A stretch of DNA of 64,000 nucleotides, from IMG/VR virus record IMGVR_UViG_3300032893_000021, positions 1 to 64,000 of that record; one strand, written 5' to 3'. Of the stretch, positions 16,001 through 22,357 are shown in pieces; the first letter of the stretch is position 1; every line of letters starts with the position of its first letter. The notes under the pieces are model-generated. The model made no database searches, was not told the origin of the DNA, and worked only from the letters and a program-made list of their open reading frames with translations. The translations under genes were made by a program, and so were the position numbers. The DNA comes from a virus.

Positions 16001-16842
16001 CGATGTTCAACGACTCGGCCCCGGCCGTCCTGCTCCGCGCGATCGAGGCGGAGCTCACGCGGCGCGGCGTCGACCTCGCCAAGTGGAACCCCGACCAGCC
16101 CCGCGACGACAGGGGGCGGTGGACGGCGGGCGGCGGCCCGTCCGGCGAGGTCCCGGTCGTCCAGGACACCCGGAAGATCGGCGACTTCCCGCAGGAGGTC
16201 CAGGACGCCGCCCGGTCGGTCACCGCGCGCGCCGCGGCCGCCGAGCCCAGGGTCACCGCAGACATGGCGCACATCGCGTCGGCCACCGGCGGGAACCTGA
16301 ACGAGCGCTTCACGGGGCCGGACGGCAAGGAGCACGGGACGCTCGACGCCGTCCTGAAGAGCGACAGCTCGACCGCCCGCAAGATCGCGGACGACATCCG
16401 CGACAAGGGGTACACGACGGCCCAGTCGGCGGCCCAGGTCTACGACGCCCTCCGGTACACGGTCACGTACCCGGCGGGCGAGTACGCCAAGGGGGCCGAG
16501 CGGGCGATGGACGACCTGAAGGCGGCCGGGTACGAGCCGCTGCGCGGCAAGGACTTCTGGAGCGACGCGAGCCAGGGGTACGCCGGGGTCAACACCGTCT
16601 GGGGCGACCCGCGCACCGGGCAGAGCTTCGAGGTCCAGTTCCACACCCCGGAGGCCCTCCAGTACAAGGAGGGCGTGGGGCACCCGGTCTACGAGGCCTG
16701 GCGCGCGCAGCCGGAGGGCTCGGCCGCCCGGGCGTACTACGACTCGAAGGTCAACGAGGCCTGGCAGCCGATCCGGGACGCGGTCCCCTACCTGGACGCG
16801 CTCAAGGACTTCATGACGGGGATGTTCCCGCCGCGGAACTAG
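13090..16842 (+). CDS. portal protein fused to ParB-like, zinc-ribbon and RelA/SpoT-like domains
   Basis: Numbering from the CTG start (1250 aa), residues 1-520 are the phage portal: YSVIRAMLNIRKNEMSGLNW, LLYLPRNQRTWTPYGFSP and LHIQPHEIGMVPGGRTSG are typical segments. About 560-640 is a Pro/Ala/charged linker. Residues 695-765 look like a ParB/Srx-type domain (NIADGWHRTLGAEKAG). Cys935, Cys938, Cys951 and Cys954 form a zinc ribbon. The linker tag KWNPDQPRDDRGRWTAGG begins at 998. About 1045-1240 resembles RelA/SpoT nucleotidyltransferase toxins, with DALRYTV, YAGVNTV and FEVQFHTPE corresponding to the conserved D..R, Y..hN/H and E.Q..T motifs. The CTG follows GGAGGA by 5 bases. A GTG at 13012 is in frame but overlaps the upstream gene and adds unlikely sequence. 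The toxin would be carried on the portal vertex. Confidence 0.85.
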   Translation: MANPNAIAAGLAARAQAQGALAGPGSSPLTASYNQWVAGSPVGGAALPAPFYDFLAGAFGPLSPIQPMPVDVVPRDDEGRPLPRRWQYPVGWNLPVGQPGTEGYRLASYATLRRLADGYSVIRAMLNIRKNEMSGLNWDVGATGDAQSRTKGDKGAAKDQRSRAAEVVRWFKRIDSNYFGFQSWFEAGQEDQLVIDAVTLHPLPTRVKGKGLFGCGVAELELINGETIRPLVNIRGASPRFPEVAYQQYLWGVPRSDFAAMARDEDVEELAVDYGLDGVEPDAEYTRRELLYLPRNQRTWTPYGFSPIEMALIPVTIGIQRQGFLLDYFTDGTIPGVYVIAGESYVTPSQQRGLQDLINGIAGDVGQKHRAIVLPPGSKTEPQKDMTFQQAVDQAIVEQVAMILHIQPHEIGMVPGGRTSGLGGAGMAQVQQDSVVESRTEPERKWWKGKFDWLIQEVMGQEDLEWKWLDFEEEQDAEQKANADKADVSIGKRSIDEQRIDDGLDPWDLPLTKTPFVIGGPSGIIPLDPSVPPPAAPAPAGPGGAPGPGGSPAQGALAEALKPDGKDASKPRHDPAAALLSDKKKDRRKGRKELADRFADNLKDAVKDKPAVLGGAAGPGAALEPSSAGEGADKAKGATVADLMKWRTRYNDSKLPRIVHDYLLRSYPKGDIDWSEDPAIAWEFDPHVKLSDIDMARRPGGRDPSKVSAIADTVGKGASMDPVVLVEYETPDEAGLNIADGWHRTLGAEKAGEDEVPAFVGRGVPDKYRDLIDGRMQDDSGSKKKAALAELSVLGRYVRKHGSAEGFEARAMDPDVVRLFKAETARGETGPALERARRRVLKEGGNPQALRDWYNAGADGQIDWGSDGDFDQCVSVASNYMSDEDARGFCNLRHQDAVGGAPGTEKNFSVGSPLASGLAPYDLDTGERPAIGPRCTSCGAALFPGSADYGDGRCADCQISEDVQRRSPGEPMFNDSAPAVLLRAIEAELTRRGVDLAKWNPDQPRDDRGRWTAGGGPSGEVPVVQDTRKIGDFPQEVQDAARSVTARAAAAEPRVTADMAHIASATGGNLNERFTGPDGKEHGTLDAVLKSDSSTARKIADDIRDKGYTTAQSAAQVYDALRYTVTYPAGEYAKGAERAMDDLKAAGYEPLRGKDFWSDASQGYAGVNTVWGDPRTGQSFEVQFHTPEALQYKEGVGHPVYEAWRAQPEGSAARAYYDSKVNEAWQPIRDAVPYLDALKDFMTGMFPPRN

Positions 16843-17080
16843 CGGCGTCACCGCCCGGCCCGGCGGTCAGGTGGTGCGCCTCGTCCGGCGTGATCCGGAG
16901 GTAGTCGAGGCCGCCCCGCTCGATCGCCCGCGCGAGGCCCTCGCCCGGGACCGCGGTCCAGCCGCGAGCGCCCGGGTCCCAGCGCTCGACGGCGCCGCTC
17001 GCGTCGCCCATCCGCAGGACCGCGAGCGGGTCGTCGGGGTGGGTGCGGAAGTAGAGCCATCCCAGCTCGGTCGTCGTCAT
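16811..17080 (-). CDS. hypothetical accessory protein, 89 aa
   Basis: Transcribed leftward, ending inside the 3' end of the portal gene by 32 bases (convergent overlap). GGAAGGAAGG precedes the ATG. It contains strands around FRTHPDDPLAVLRMGD and LDYLRITPDEAHHL. The C-terminus is low complexity. Last gene of a leftward accessory block. Confidence 0.55.
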   Translation of the reverse strand: MTTTELGWLYFRTHPDDPLAVLRMGDASGAVERWDPGARGWTAVPGEGLARAIERGGLDYLRITPDEAHHLTAGPGGDAASSAAGTSPS

Positions 17081-17169
17081 GGACCTTCCTTCCCGCCCAG
17101 GCTCGGGGCTCGCGCCCTGGCGGCCTCGTCCGCCCGGCACCCCATCGTACCGCCCGCGCTCCCGGCTGG

Positions 17170-17553
17170 CTACCGGCTCGAGGCCTCGTACTGCGCCCAG
17201 GTCTCGAACCAGTCGTGGACCGGGACCGGCCCCAGCGAGGGCCCGACCGCCCCGAGGATGCCCTGGCGGCGGGGGGCCTCGCCGGTCAGCGCCCGGAGCG
17301 CCGTCTGCCAGGCCTCGCTGTACTCGCCGTGCGCGTACGTCCCGCCGAACATCGGCCCGGCCATCCCGGGCCGCGGGGGGGCCTTCACGATCGGGCCTGC
17401 GCCAGCGGGCCCGAGCTCCAGGGTCGCCTCGGGGTAGTCGCCGTCCGGCTCGTCGCCGCCCGGGACGTTGACCAGCGTGACCCCGGCCTTGCCGTGGTAC
17501 GCGCACGCGGCCGAGTCGAACGTGCCGCGAAAGATCGTGAGCCGCAATCCCAT
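17170..17553 (-). CDS. hypothetical accessory protein, 127 aa
   Basis: I chose the ATG preceded by CAGGAGGCACGAG. MGLRLTIFRGTFDSAAC opens a beta-rich domain; the C-terminus is aromatic (VHDWFETWAQYEASSR). It has its own promoter and leader hairpin upstream. Family not recognised. Moron-like by position and orientation. Confidence 0.55.
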   Translation of the reverse strand: MGLRLTIFRGTFDSAACAYHGKAGVTLVNVPGGDEPDGDYPEATLELGPAGAGPIVKAPPRPGMAGPMFGGTYAHGEYSEAWQTALRALTGEAPRRQGILGAVGPSLGPVPVHDWFETWAQYEASSR

Positions 17554-17568
17554 CTCGTGCCTCCTGCC

Positions 17569-17623
17569 CGGGGCCTCCGCCCCGTCGCGAGTCAAGTGTA
17601 GCGCGCAGCGCCGAGGATGTAAA
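17569..17623 (-). promoter_or_regulatory. leftward promoter TTTACA-N17-TACACT with GGAG-loop leader hairpin
   Basis: On the minus strand the -35 is 17623-17618 and the -10 is 17600-17595. The leader forms CGGGGC-GGAG-GCCCCG (17584-17579 / 17574-17569), followed by GGAGG and the ATG. It shares spacing and hairpin type with four other promoters in this window. Confidence 0.65.
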
Positions 17624-17631
17624 CCCCCCTC

Positions 17632-17877
17632 CTAGAACATCTCGTCGTACTCGGCCCGGGAGACGAAGCGCAGGACGCTCGTCGCCCCGTGCCCGTGCCC
17701 GGCCGCGTGGTACGCGATGTCGCAGGGCGCCGTCCACTCGACGCGCCAGGTTCCGGGCCCGACGCACTCGAGGAGGCGGTACTCGCCGCAGCGGTCCTCG
17801 GGGTCCTCGCCGGGCCCGAAGTGGATCCGGCCCTGGAAGTCGACCCGCCCGGTCTGACCGGCCCTGCGCGCGCTCAT
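17632..17877 (-). CDS. hypothetical accessory protein, 81 aa
   Basis: ATG overlaps the stop of the upstream zinc-ribbon gene (ATGA). Beta-rich, with short segments GRVDFQGRIHFGPGED and GTWRVEWTAP and a His-rich AYHAAGHGHGA that could bind metal. No recognised family. Confidence 0.55.
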   Translation of the reverse strand: MSARRAGQTGRVDFQGRIHFGPGEDPEDRCGEYRLLECVGPGTWRVEWTAPCDIAYHAAGHGHGATSVLRFVSRAEYDEMF

Positions 17878-18086
17878 GCGAGCTGCCTCACGGTGCCGAG
17901 GCATCGCAGGCAGGGGACCCAGCGTCGGCCCCCGATCGAGCGCTCGGCGCCCTCCCGGCGCCTGTTGCCGCAGCGGCAGCGCCAGCCGGACGTCGCCGCC
18001 CGGGCGCGCGCCCTCGTGCAGTCCATGCAGACGGCCCAGGGGCCGAGGCCCAGGGGCTTGCCGCAGCCCTCACAGGGGCTTCCCAT
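17874..18086 (-). CDS. double zinc-ribbon protein, 70 aa
   Basis: Four C-x(1-2)-C type pairs (CEGC, CMDC, CRC, CLRC) within 70 residues suggest two stacked zinc sites with basic loops. Shine-Dalgarno AGGGAGGACGCG. Likely nucleic-acid or RNA-polymerase binding, by analogy only. Confidence 0.6.
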   Translation of the reverse strand: MGSPCEGCGKPLGLGPWAVCMDCTRARARAATSGWRCRCGNRRREGAERSIGGRRWVPCLRCLGTVRQLA

Positions 18087-18098
18087 CGCGTCCTCCCT

Positions 18099-18599
18099 TC
18101 AGACAGCGTAGCCGAGCATGGAGTCGTCGGCGTCCGCCGCGGCCTCGCGGAGCGCCTCGCCCGTCAGGTACCCGTGGACGTAGGGCCGGAATGGGTTCGT
18201 GTCGCCCGGCTCCCCGGCCTCCATGTGCGCCAGGTGGGGCCAGTACATCCCGTCCCAGGACGCCGCGGCCAGGTTCAGCAGGTCCCCAGCCGTCCAGGGC
18301 TCGTCCGTCTCGAAGTCGTCCCCGTAGCTGTTGAACGCGGCGCCGTGGCGGGCGTAGACGTGGCCTCGCGTCATGCGGCCCAGGAACTCGCTGCCCGGGA
18401 CCCAGTACGCCTCGCCGTCCGGCCCGCGAAGGTCCCGGGCGCCCGAGCGGGTCCGCGCCGTCCAGCCGACCTTGACGAGCGTCAGCCGCTCGCCGTACCG
18501 CTGGACGTGGACGTCGATGTCGACCCAGGACTCGTAGCCCTCGGCCGGGATGTCGATCCGGTGGGCGCGGTGCGTGTCGCGCCGCTCGCCGTCTCCCAT
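18099..18599 (-). CDS. hypothetical accessory protein, 166 aa
   Basis: First gene of the leftward block, preceded by AAGGAGGCAGCGTG and its own promoter. Acidic and aromatic, with no membrane span or obvious catalytic motif. GYESWVDIDVHVQRYGERLTL and WDGMYWPHLAHMEAG are the best-formed segments. Function unknown. Confidence 0.6.
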   Translation of the reverse strand: MGDGERRDTHRAHRIDIPAEGYESWVDIDVHVQRYGERLTLVKVGWTARTRSGARDLRGPDGEAYWVPGSEFLGRMTRGHVYARHGAAFNSYGDDFETDEPWTAGDLLNLAAASWDGMYWPHLAHMEAGEPGDTNPFRPYVHGYLTGEALREAAADADDSMLGYAV

Positions 18600-18616
18600 C
18601 ACGCTGCCTCCTTGCC

Positions 18617-18667
18617 GGGGCGCTCGCCCCTCGAGGACAGCATAGCAGGTCACGTCCGCGAAGTAAA
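18617..18667 (-). promoter_or_regulatory. leftward promoter TTTACT-N17-TATGCT with GAGC-loop leader hairpin
   Basis: The -35 is 18667-18662 and the -10 is 18644-18639. The leader forms GGGGC-GAGC-GCCCC between 18630 and 18617. It lies back to back with a rightward promoter; the two -35 boxes form the inverted repeat GTAAA-GCCCC-TTTAC. Confidence 0.7.
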
Positions 18668-18672
18668 GCCCC

Positions 18673-18728
18673 TTTACATAGCCTGGCGGATCCGGTATGA
18701 TGGTCCCGGCGGCGGGCGAGGGCCCGCC
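18673..18728 (+). promoter_or_regulatory. rightward promoter TTTACA-N17-TATGAT with GAGG-loop leader hairpin
   Basis: The -35 is 18673-18678 and the -10 is 18696-18701. The leader contains GGCGGGC (18711-18717), loop GAGG, and GCCCGCC (18722-18728), then GGAGGAA before the ATG. Confidence 0.75.
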
Positions 18729-18744
18729 CGACGGAGGAACGAAG

Positions 18745-18990
18745 ATGGCGGCACCCCGGAAGATCCAGGTCCGCACCGAGCCGGACCGCGTGATCGTGAA
18801 GCTCGGCGGCCTCGTCCTCGACATCGGCCCAACGGGCGACTGGAACGGCCTGACCGTCGAGGCGTACCCCGAGGCTGGCAAGATGTCCGGCGCGCGCGTC
18901 GAGCGCGAGGACTGGGAGCGCGGCCGCATGGGGCCCCTCGAGCCGGGCGAGGTCTCGACGTACCGGGTCCGGCCCGGGACGGCGTCATGA
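18745..18990 (+). CDS. hypothetical protein, 81 aa
   Basis: First gene of a rightward unit that leads into the effector block. Beta-rich N-terminus (KIQVRTEPDRVIVKLGGLVLDIGP). ATG after CGGAGGAACGAAG. Coupled by ATGA to the SLOG gene. Confidence 0.6.
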   Translation: MAAPRKIQVRTEPDRVIVKLGGLVLDIGPTGDWNGLTVEAYPEAGKMSGARVEREDWERGRMGPLEPGEVSTYRVRPGTAS

Positions 18991-19469
18991 AGGTCCTCGT
19001 CACCGGTGACCGGAACTGGGGTCGCGACTGGGACGACCGCGAGGTCCTCGAGGCGGCCCTGGCCTCCTCCGGCGTCTCCGCCCTCGTCACCGGCTGCGCC
19101 CGGGGCGCCGACCTGATGGCCGAGCGCTGGGCGTCCGCGCGGGGGGTCCCGATCGAGCACCACCCGGCCGACTGGGCCCGCTACGGGCGCGCCGCCGGGC
19201 CGGTCCGCAACGCCGAGATGCTGGCCGCCCGGCCGGGCCTCGTCCTGGCCTTCCACCGGGACCTCGGGGCGTCCCTCGGGACTGCGGACATGGTCCGGCG
19301 GGCGCTGGCGGCCGGGCTCCGGGTCGAGGTCCTCCCGGCCGCCGAGGGCCGCTGCGGCGCCTGCGGCGCGGCCTGCGAGCCCGGCATGCACGCACACCAG
19401 GCGTGCTGCCGCCATCCGCGCGCCGAGGCCGGGCCCTGCCTCGACTGCGGGGCCCGGGTGGGTGGCTGA
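18987..19469 (+). CDS. SLOG-superfamily DUF2493-like protein with C-terminal Cys cluster
   Basis: MKVLVTGDRNWGRDWDD, LVTGCARGADLMAERWA, HPADWARYGRAAGPVRN and LAFHRDLGASLGTADMVRRA follow the DUF2493 (YspA-like) SLOG signature in order over residues 1-115. These Rossmann-like domains bind nucleotide-derived ligands. Residues 120-158 add a C-x-x-C, H-x-H and CxDC cluster suggesting zinc binding, which is not part of the basic family. Phage versions are thought to sense or process nucleotides; a role in counter-defence is speculative. Confidence 0.75.
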   Translation: MKVLVTGDRNWGRDWDDREVLEAALASSGVSALVTGCARGADLMAERWASARGVPIEHHPADWARYGRAAGPVRNAEMLAARPGLVLAFHRDLGASLGTADMVRRALAAGLRVEVLPAAEGRCGACGAACEPGMHAHQACCRHPRAEAGPCLDCGARVGG

Positions 19470-19471
19470 CG

Positions 19472-19681
19472 ATGCTCGCCGGGCTGCGCGCCGGGGACCG
19501 GGCCCTCCTCCCGAACGGGACGGCCGTCACGGTCGTCCACCGGTACGCCGAGCGCGGCAAGTGGCTCGCGGTCTGCCGCAAGCCTGACGGGACGAGGGGC
19601 ACCTGGCCGCTCGCCTCGCTGCGCCCGGCCCCGGCGGCGGGCCTCTCGGATCCGCCCGCCGGGCTGGGGAACCGGCAATGA
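19472..19681 (+). CDS. hypothetical small beta protein, 69 aa
   Basis: GLRAGDRALLPNGTAVTVVHRYAER resembles a small KOW- or SH3-like beta barrel. ATG two bases after the preceding stop. Unknown function. Confidence 0.5.
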   Translation: MLAGLRAGDRALLPNGTAVTVVHRYAERGKWLAVCRKPDGTRGTWPLASLRPAPAAGLSDPPAGLGNRQ

Positions 19682-19926
19682 GCGCGATGGGCCAAGTGCC
19701 GGTTGTCCTCGGGCGCGAGGTCGGCGTCGCCGTCGTCCATACCGAGGGCGGCACCGTGATCCGGTGGCGCGTGCGCGGCGGGGACGGGGGCGATGAGCCC
19801 CGCGCCGTCATGGCCGTCGTCGCACGCCTCTTGCGCGACGCGGGCGACACGCGGGCGGCCGACGCCGTCGAGCGCGCGATGGCCCTCGTGGGCAACGGCC
19901 TAGCCGCGGCTCCGGCGGACGGGTAG
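19678..19926 (+). CDS. hypothetical protein, 82 aa
   Basis: Coupled by ATGA. Two strands (VPVVLGREVGVAVVHTEGG) followed by a helix (VMAVVARLLRDAGDTRAAD). Its TAG stop is part of the TAGGAT box preceding the effector genes. Confidence 0.5.
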   Translation: MSAMGQVPVVLGREVGVAVVHTEGGTVIRWRVRGGDGGDEPRAVMAVVARLLRDAGDTRAADAVERAMALVGNGLAAAPADG

Positions 19927-19929
19927 GAT
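19924..19929 (+). promoter_or_regulatory. TAGGAT -10 box, stop-embedded, at head of effector block
   Basis: Contains the TAG of the preceding gene. A start 7-8 bases downstream would coincide with the GTG at 19937, giving a leaderless transcript for the first effector gene. Confidence 0.5.
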
Positions 19930-19936
19930 GGACGAC

Positions 19937-20422
19937 GTGGACGCGATGACTGACCTGACGGCGCTCCCGACCGAGGCGCTGGTCGAGATCAGGGAGGCGC
20001 TGAAGTACAACCCCGACCAGCCGCGGGACGAGCGCGGGCGCTGGACGGCGGGCGACTCCACCGGCGCCGCCTGGGCCGACGCGAAGGCGCGGATCGCCGC
20101 CCACGGCCCCGGCAACTGCTACCCGGCCGCCGCCACCCTGGCGATGCGAGCCGACGAGCTCGGGCTCCGCAACGCGCGCGTCGTCCACGCCACATGCACT
20201 GGGCAGGGCGCCATCGCCGGGAAGGCGTTCGGCCACGCCTGGGTCGAGGCGGACGGCCCGCACGGCATCCGCGTGGCCTACGACTACAGCGGCGGCAAGG
20301 AGGTCGAGCTCCCGGCGTCGTTCTACCGGCAGCTCGGAGAGGCGCGCGGCGTCAGGGAGTACACGCCGCGTGAGGCGATGGTCCAGATGGTGAAGACGGG
20401 GCACTACGGGCCGTGGGCCTGA
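19937..20422 (+). CDS. tagged papain-like effector candidate, 161 aa
   Basis: I chose the leaderless GTG; an ATG 9 bases upstream would add three residues but would overlap the -10 box. The N-terminal helix TALPTEALVEIREALKYN runs into the tag PDQPRDERGRWTAGD. The following domain carries Cys in GPGNCYPAAA, His in KAFGHAWVEA and Asp in VAYDYSGGK, the order expected of papain-like peptidases or transglutaminase-type enzymes. In known polymorphic-toxin systems such domains act on host proteins. The substrate is unknown. Confidence 0.65.
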   Translation: MDAMTDLTALPTEALVEIREALKYNPDQPRDERGRWTAGDSTGAAWADAKARIAAHGPGNCYPAAATLAMRADELGLRNARVVHATCTGQGAIAGKAFGHAWVEADGPHGIRVAYDYSGGKEVELPASFYRQLGEARGVREYTPREAMVQMVKTGHYGPWA

Positions 20423-21900
20423 CCGGGCTGTTCACCGAGGCTGGCCGCGCCGGGGTCGCCCTGGCGCCGGACCACCGCGCGCGCGCCGAGGCGGCCAGGA
20501 CGCTCCGCTCGGACGCCCGCCGGGAGGCGACCCTCGCCCCGGTCGTCGAGCGCGTCCGGCGCGAGCTGCTGGAGGCGGCGCGCGAGGGCGCCGTCCTGCG
20601 CGAGCCGGTGGCCCGGAAGTTCGACCCGTCCGAGCCGCGGGACGAGCGCGGCGAGTGGACGGCCGGTGGAGAGGATTCGATCAGGACGGAACTATCGTCG
20701 GCGCGCGAGGCGATGGATGCGGCCAACGACGCGATGTACATGGCCGAGCAAGACGGAGACGACGACGCATACGACCGAGCGGCAGCAAGGTGGGCGGAGG
20801 CCAACAGCCGACACGAGGCCGCCGAGGACGCGCTGCGCGGGCTTGGCAAGCGCGACGGAGACAACCAGCATTCCGGATCTGCGACCAAGGCCGAGTGGGA
20901 CGAGGGGGCGCACCCCCGCGTCCCGGCCGGGCAGGAGGGCGGCGGGGAGTTCACGGACGGCGCGGGCGGCATGACGCTGGAGCGGTACCGCGACGAGCGG
21001 GCCCGGATGGAGGCCCTGACGGACGCCAACCGGGCGGAGCTCCGGGGCGGGTCCATGACCGGCCCCCCGCCGCGGACGGCGGCCGGTGTCGGCCCCCCGG
21101 CGGACGTGTGGGCGGCGTGGCACGAGCGTGCCGAGTACAACGTCGCCCAGGCGGCCGCCCAGCGCGGCGAGACGGCGGAGGAGTTCACATCGAAGCTCCA
21201 GGCCCAGGCGGCCGCCCTCGTCGACAAGTCTGACGTCAGGGTCCGGTGCACGCCGGACGTCCTCGGGAAGATCCTCGGGGACGGCAGGTTCAAGTCCCAG
21301 TTCGAGACGAGGACCTCGAACGGCCTGCTGAACCTGGCCACGCGCAGCGGCATGGAGACGCAGGCGTTCGGCTACGCGCCGCGCCTCGACACGTCCGCGC
21401 GCCCGGTCTACGGCTACATGAACACGCGCGGCCTGACCGGGGCCGACGAGGAGAAGAGCTTCTGGCTCCAGCAGTACGGCGGCGCGATCGTCCACCTCTC
21501 GGACGCCGTCCGGGACCGGACGACCTTCACGTTCGGCGACTCGCTCCCGATGTCGGGCGTGCCGTGCCCCGTCTCCGACCCGCGCTGGGAGGCGACCGAC
21601 CCGCAGTACGACCATCTCGGCTGGCACGTCGACCGGTCGTCCTTCCCGCCGGGGCTCGACTACTCGGAGCAGTACCCGGCCGCGTGGTCGTGGATGGTTC
21701 GGGAGGGGCCGGACGCCGACGCGGTCGCCGCGACGACGCCGTCCGGGGCCACGCTCGACTACATCGAGGCCCAGGTCCACGGCGGCGTCAGCGCCTCCGA
21801 CATCGCGTCGGTGGAGCTGCCGTCCGAGCCGGACCCGGCGCTCAAGGCGCTCCTCGACGGGGCGTCGATCCCATACACGGTGTACGGAGGCAAGTCGTGA
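20413..21900 (+). CDS. doubly tagged effector candidate of unknown activity, 495 aa
   Basis: GTG overlaps the preceding gene. An N-terminal helical region is followed by tag type A (FDPSEPRDERGEWTAGG, 70-86) and, after a charged coiled region, tag type B (HPRVPAGQEGGGEFTDG, 168-184). The C-terminal domain contains KILGDGRFKSQFETRTSNG, RPVYGYMNTRG and RTTFTFGDSLP, a set of motifs I associate with uncharacterised toxin-like domains in phage and plasmid proteins. Adjacent conserved Arg/Tyr/Glu residues suggest an enzyme, possibly ADP-ribosyltransferase-like, but I cannot assign it. Confidence 0.6.
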   Translation: MGLTGLFTEAGRAGVALAPDHRARAEAARTLRSDARREATLAPVVERVRRELLEAAREGAVLREPVARKFDPSEPRDERGEWTAGGEDSIRTELSSAREAMDAANDAMYMAEQDGDDDAYDRAAARWAEANSRHEAAEDALRGLGKRDGDNQHSGSATKAEWDEGAHPRVPAGQEGGGEFTDGAGGMTLERYRDERARMEALTDANRAELRGGSMTGPPPRTAAGVGPPADVWAAWHERAEYNVAQAAAQRGETAEEFTSKLQAQAAALVDKSDVRVRCTPDVLGKILGDGRFKSQFETRTSNGLLNLATRSGMETQAFGYAPRLDTSARPVYGYMNTRGLTGADEEKSFWLQQYGGAIVHLSDAVRDRTTFTFGDSLPMSGVPCPVSDPRWEATDPQYDHLGWHVDRSSFPPGLDYSEQYPAAWSWMVREGPDADAVAATTPSGATLDYIEAQVHGGVSASDIASVELPSEPDPALKALLDGASIPYTVYGGKS

Positions 21901-22127
21901 ACCAGATCATCGCGGTCCAGCCGCCGGGCCGCTACCTCGTCGCCGACCCGGCCACGAGGCTCGGGCGCGTGCTCGACACGGCGGAGCGCGTCCTGTACCC
22001 GCCGTCGCCCGTCGACACGATCGCCTCGCGCGGCTACTGGGAGGAGTACGACGGCCCGCAGGACGCCCTGTCGGGCCTGCTGGAGGGCGTCCGCGAGATC
22101 GCGGCGCCGGAGGAGAGGACCCGATGA
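21897..22127 (+). CDS. small hypothetical protein between effector genes, 76 aa
   Basis: GTGA-coupled to the upstream effector. Short strands (IIAVQPPGRYLVAD) and a helical, acidic C-terminus. As small genes after toxins often encode partners, it is a candidate effector-associated chaperone or immunity protein. Confidence 0.5.
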   Translation: MNQIIAVQPPGRYLVADPATRLGRVLDTAERVLYPPSPVDTIASRGYWEEYDGPQDALSGLLEGVREIAAPEERTR

Positions 22128-22357
22128 CCAGCATAGCCCCGCCGATCTGCGGCGGCTGCAAGCACCTCCGTGGGAACCTGATGGACCCCAAGTGCGACGC
22201 GTTCCCCGAGGGCATCCCGCGCGAGATACTGCTCTCGGAGGCCGACCACCGCACGGCGTTCCCGGGGGACAACGGCATCCAGTTCGACCCGCGCGACAAG
22301 CGCGCCGAGCGGTACGCCGCCACGCTGTTCGACGACATCCCCGCCGCCGGGGTCTGA
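22124..22357 (+). CDS. conserved Cys/His protein next to effectors, 77 aa
   Basis: PPICGGCKHLRG...CDAFPEGIP.EIL...DHRTAFPGDNGIQFD is a signature I have seen in many small phage and bacterial proteins; the function is not known to me. The C-x-x-C with a further Cys and His may bind zinc. It is coupled to both neighbours and lies directly before the multi-zincin gene. Confidence 0.6.
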   Translation: MTSIAPPICGGCKHLRGNLMDPKCDAFPEGIPREILLSEADHRTAFPGDNGIQFDPRDKRAERYAATLFDDIPAAGV

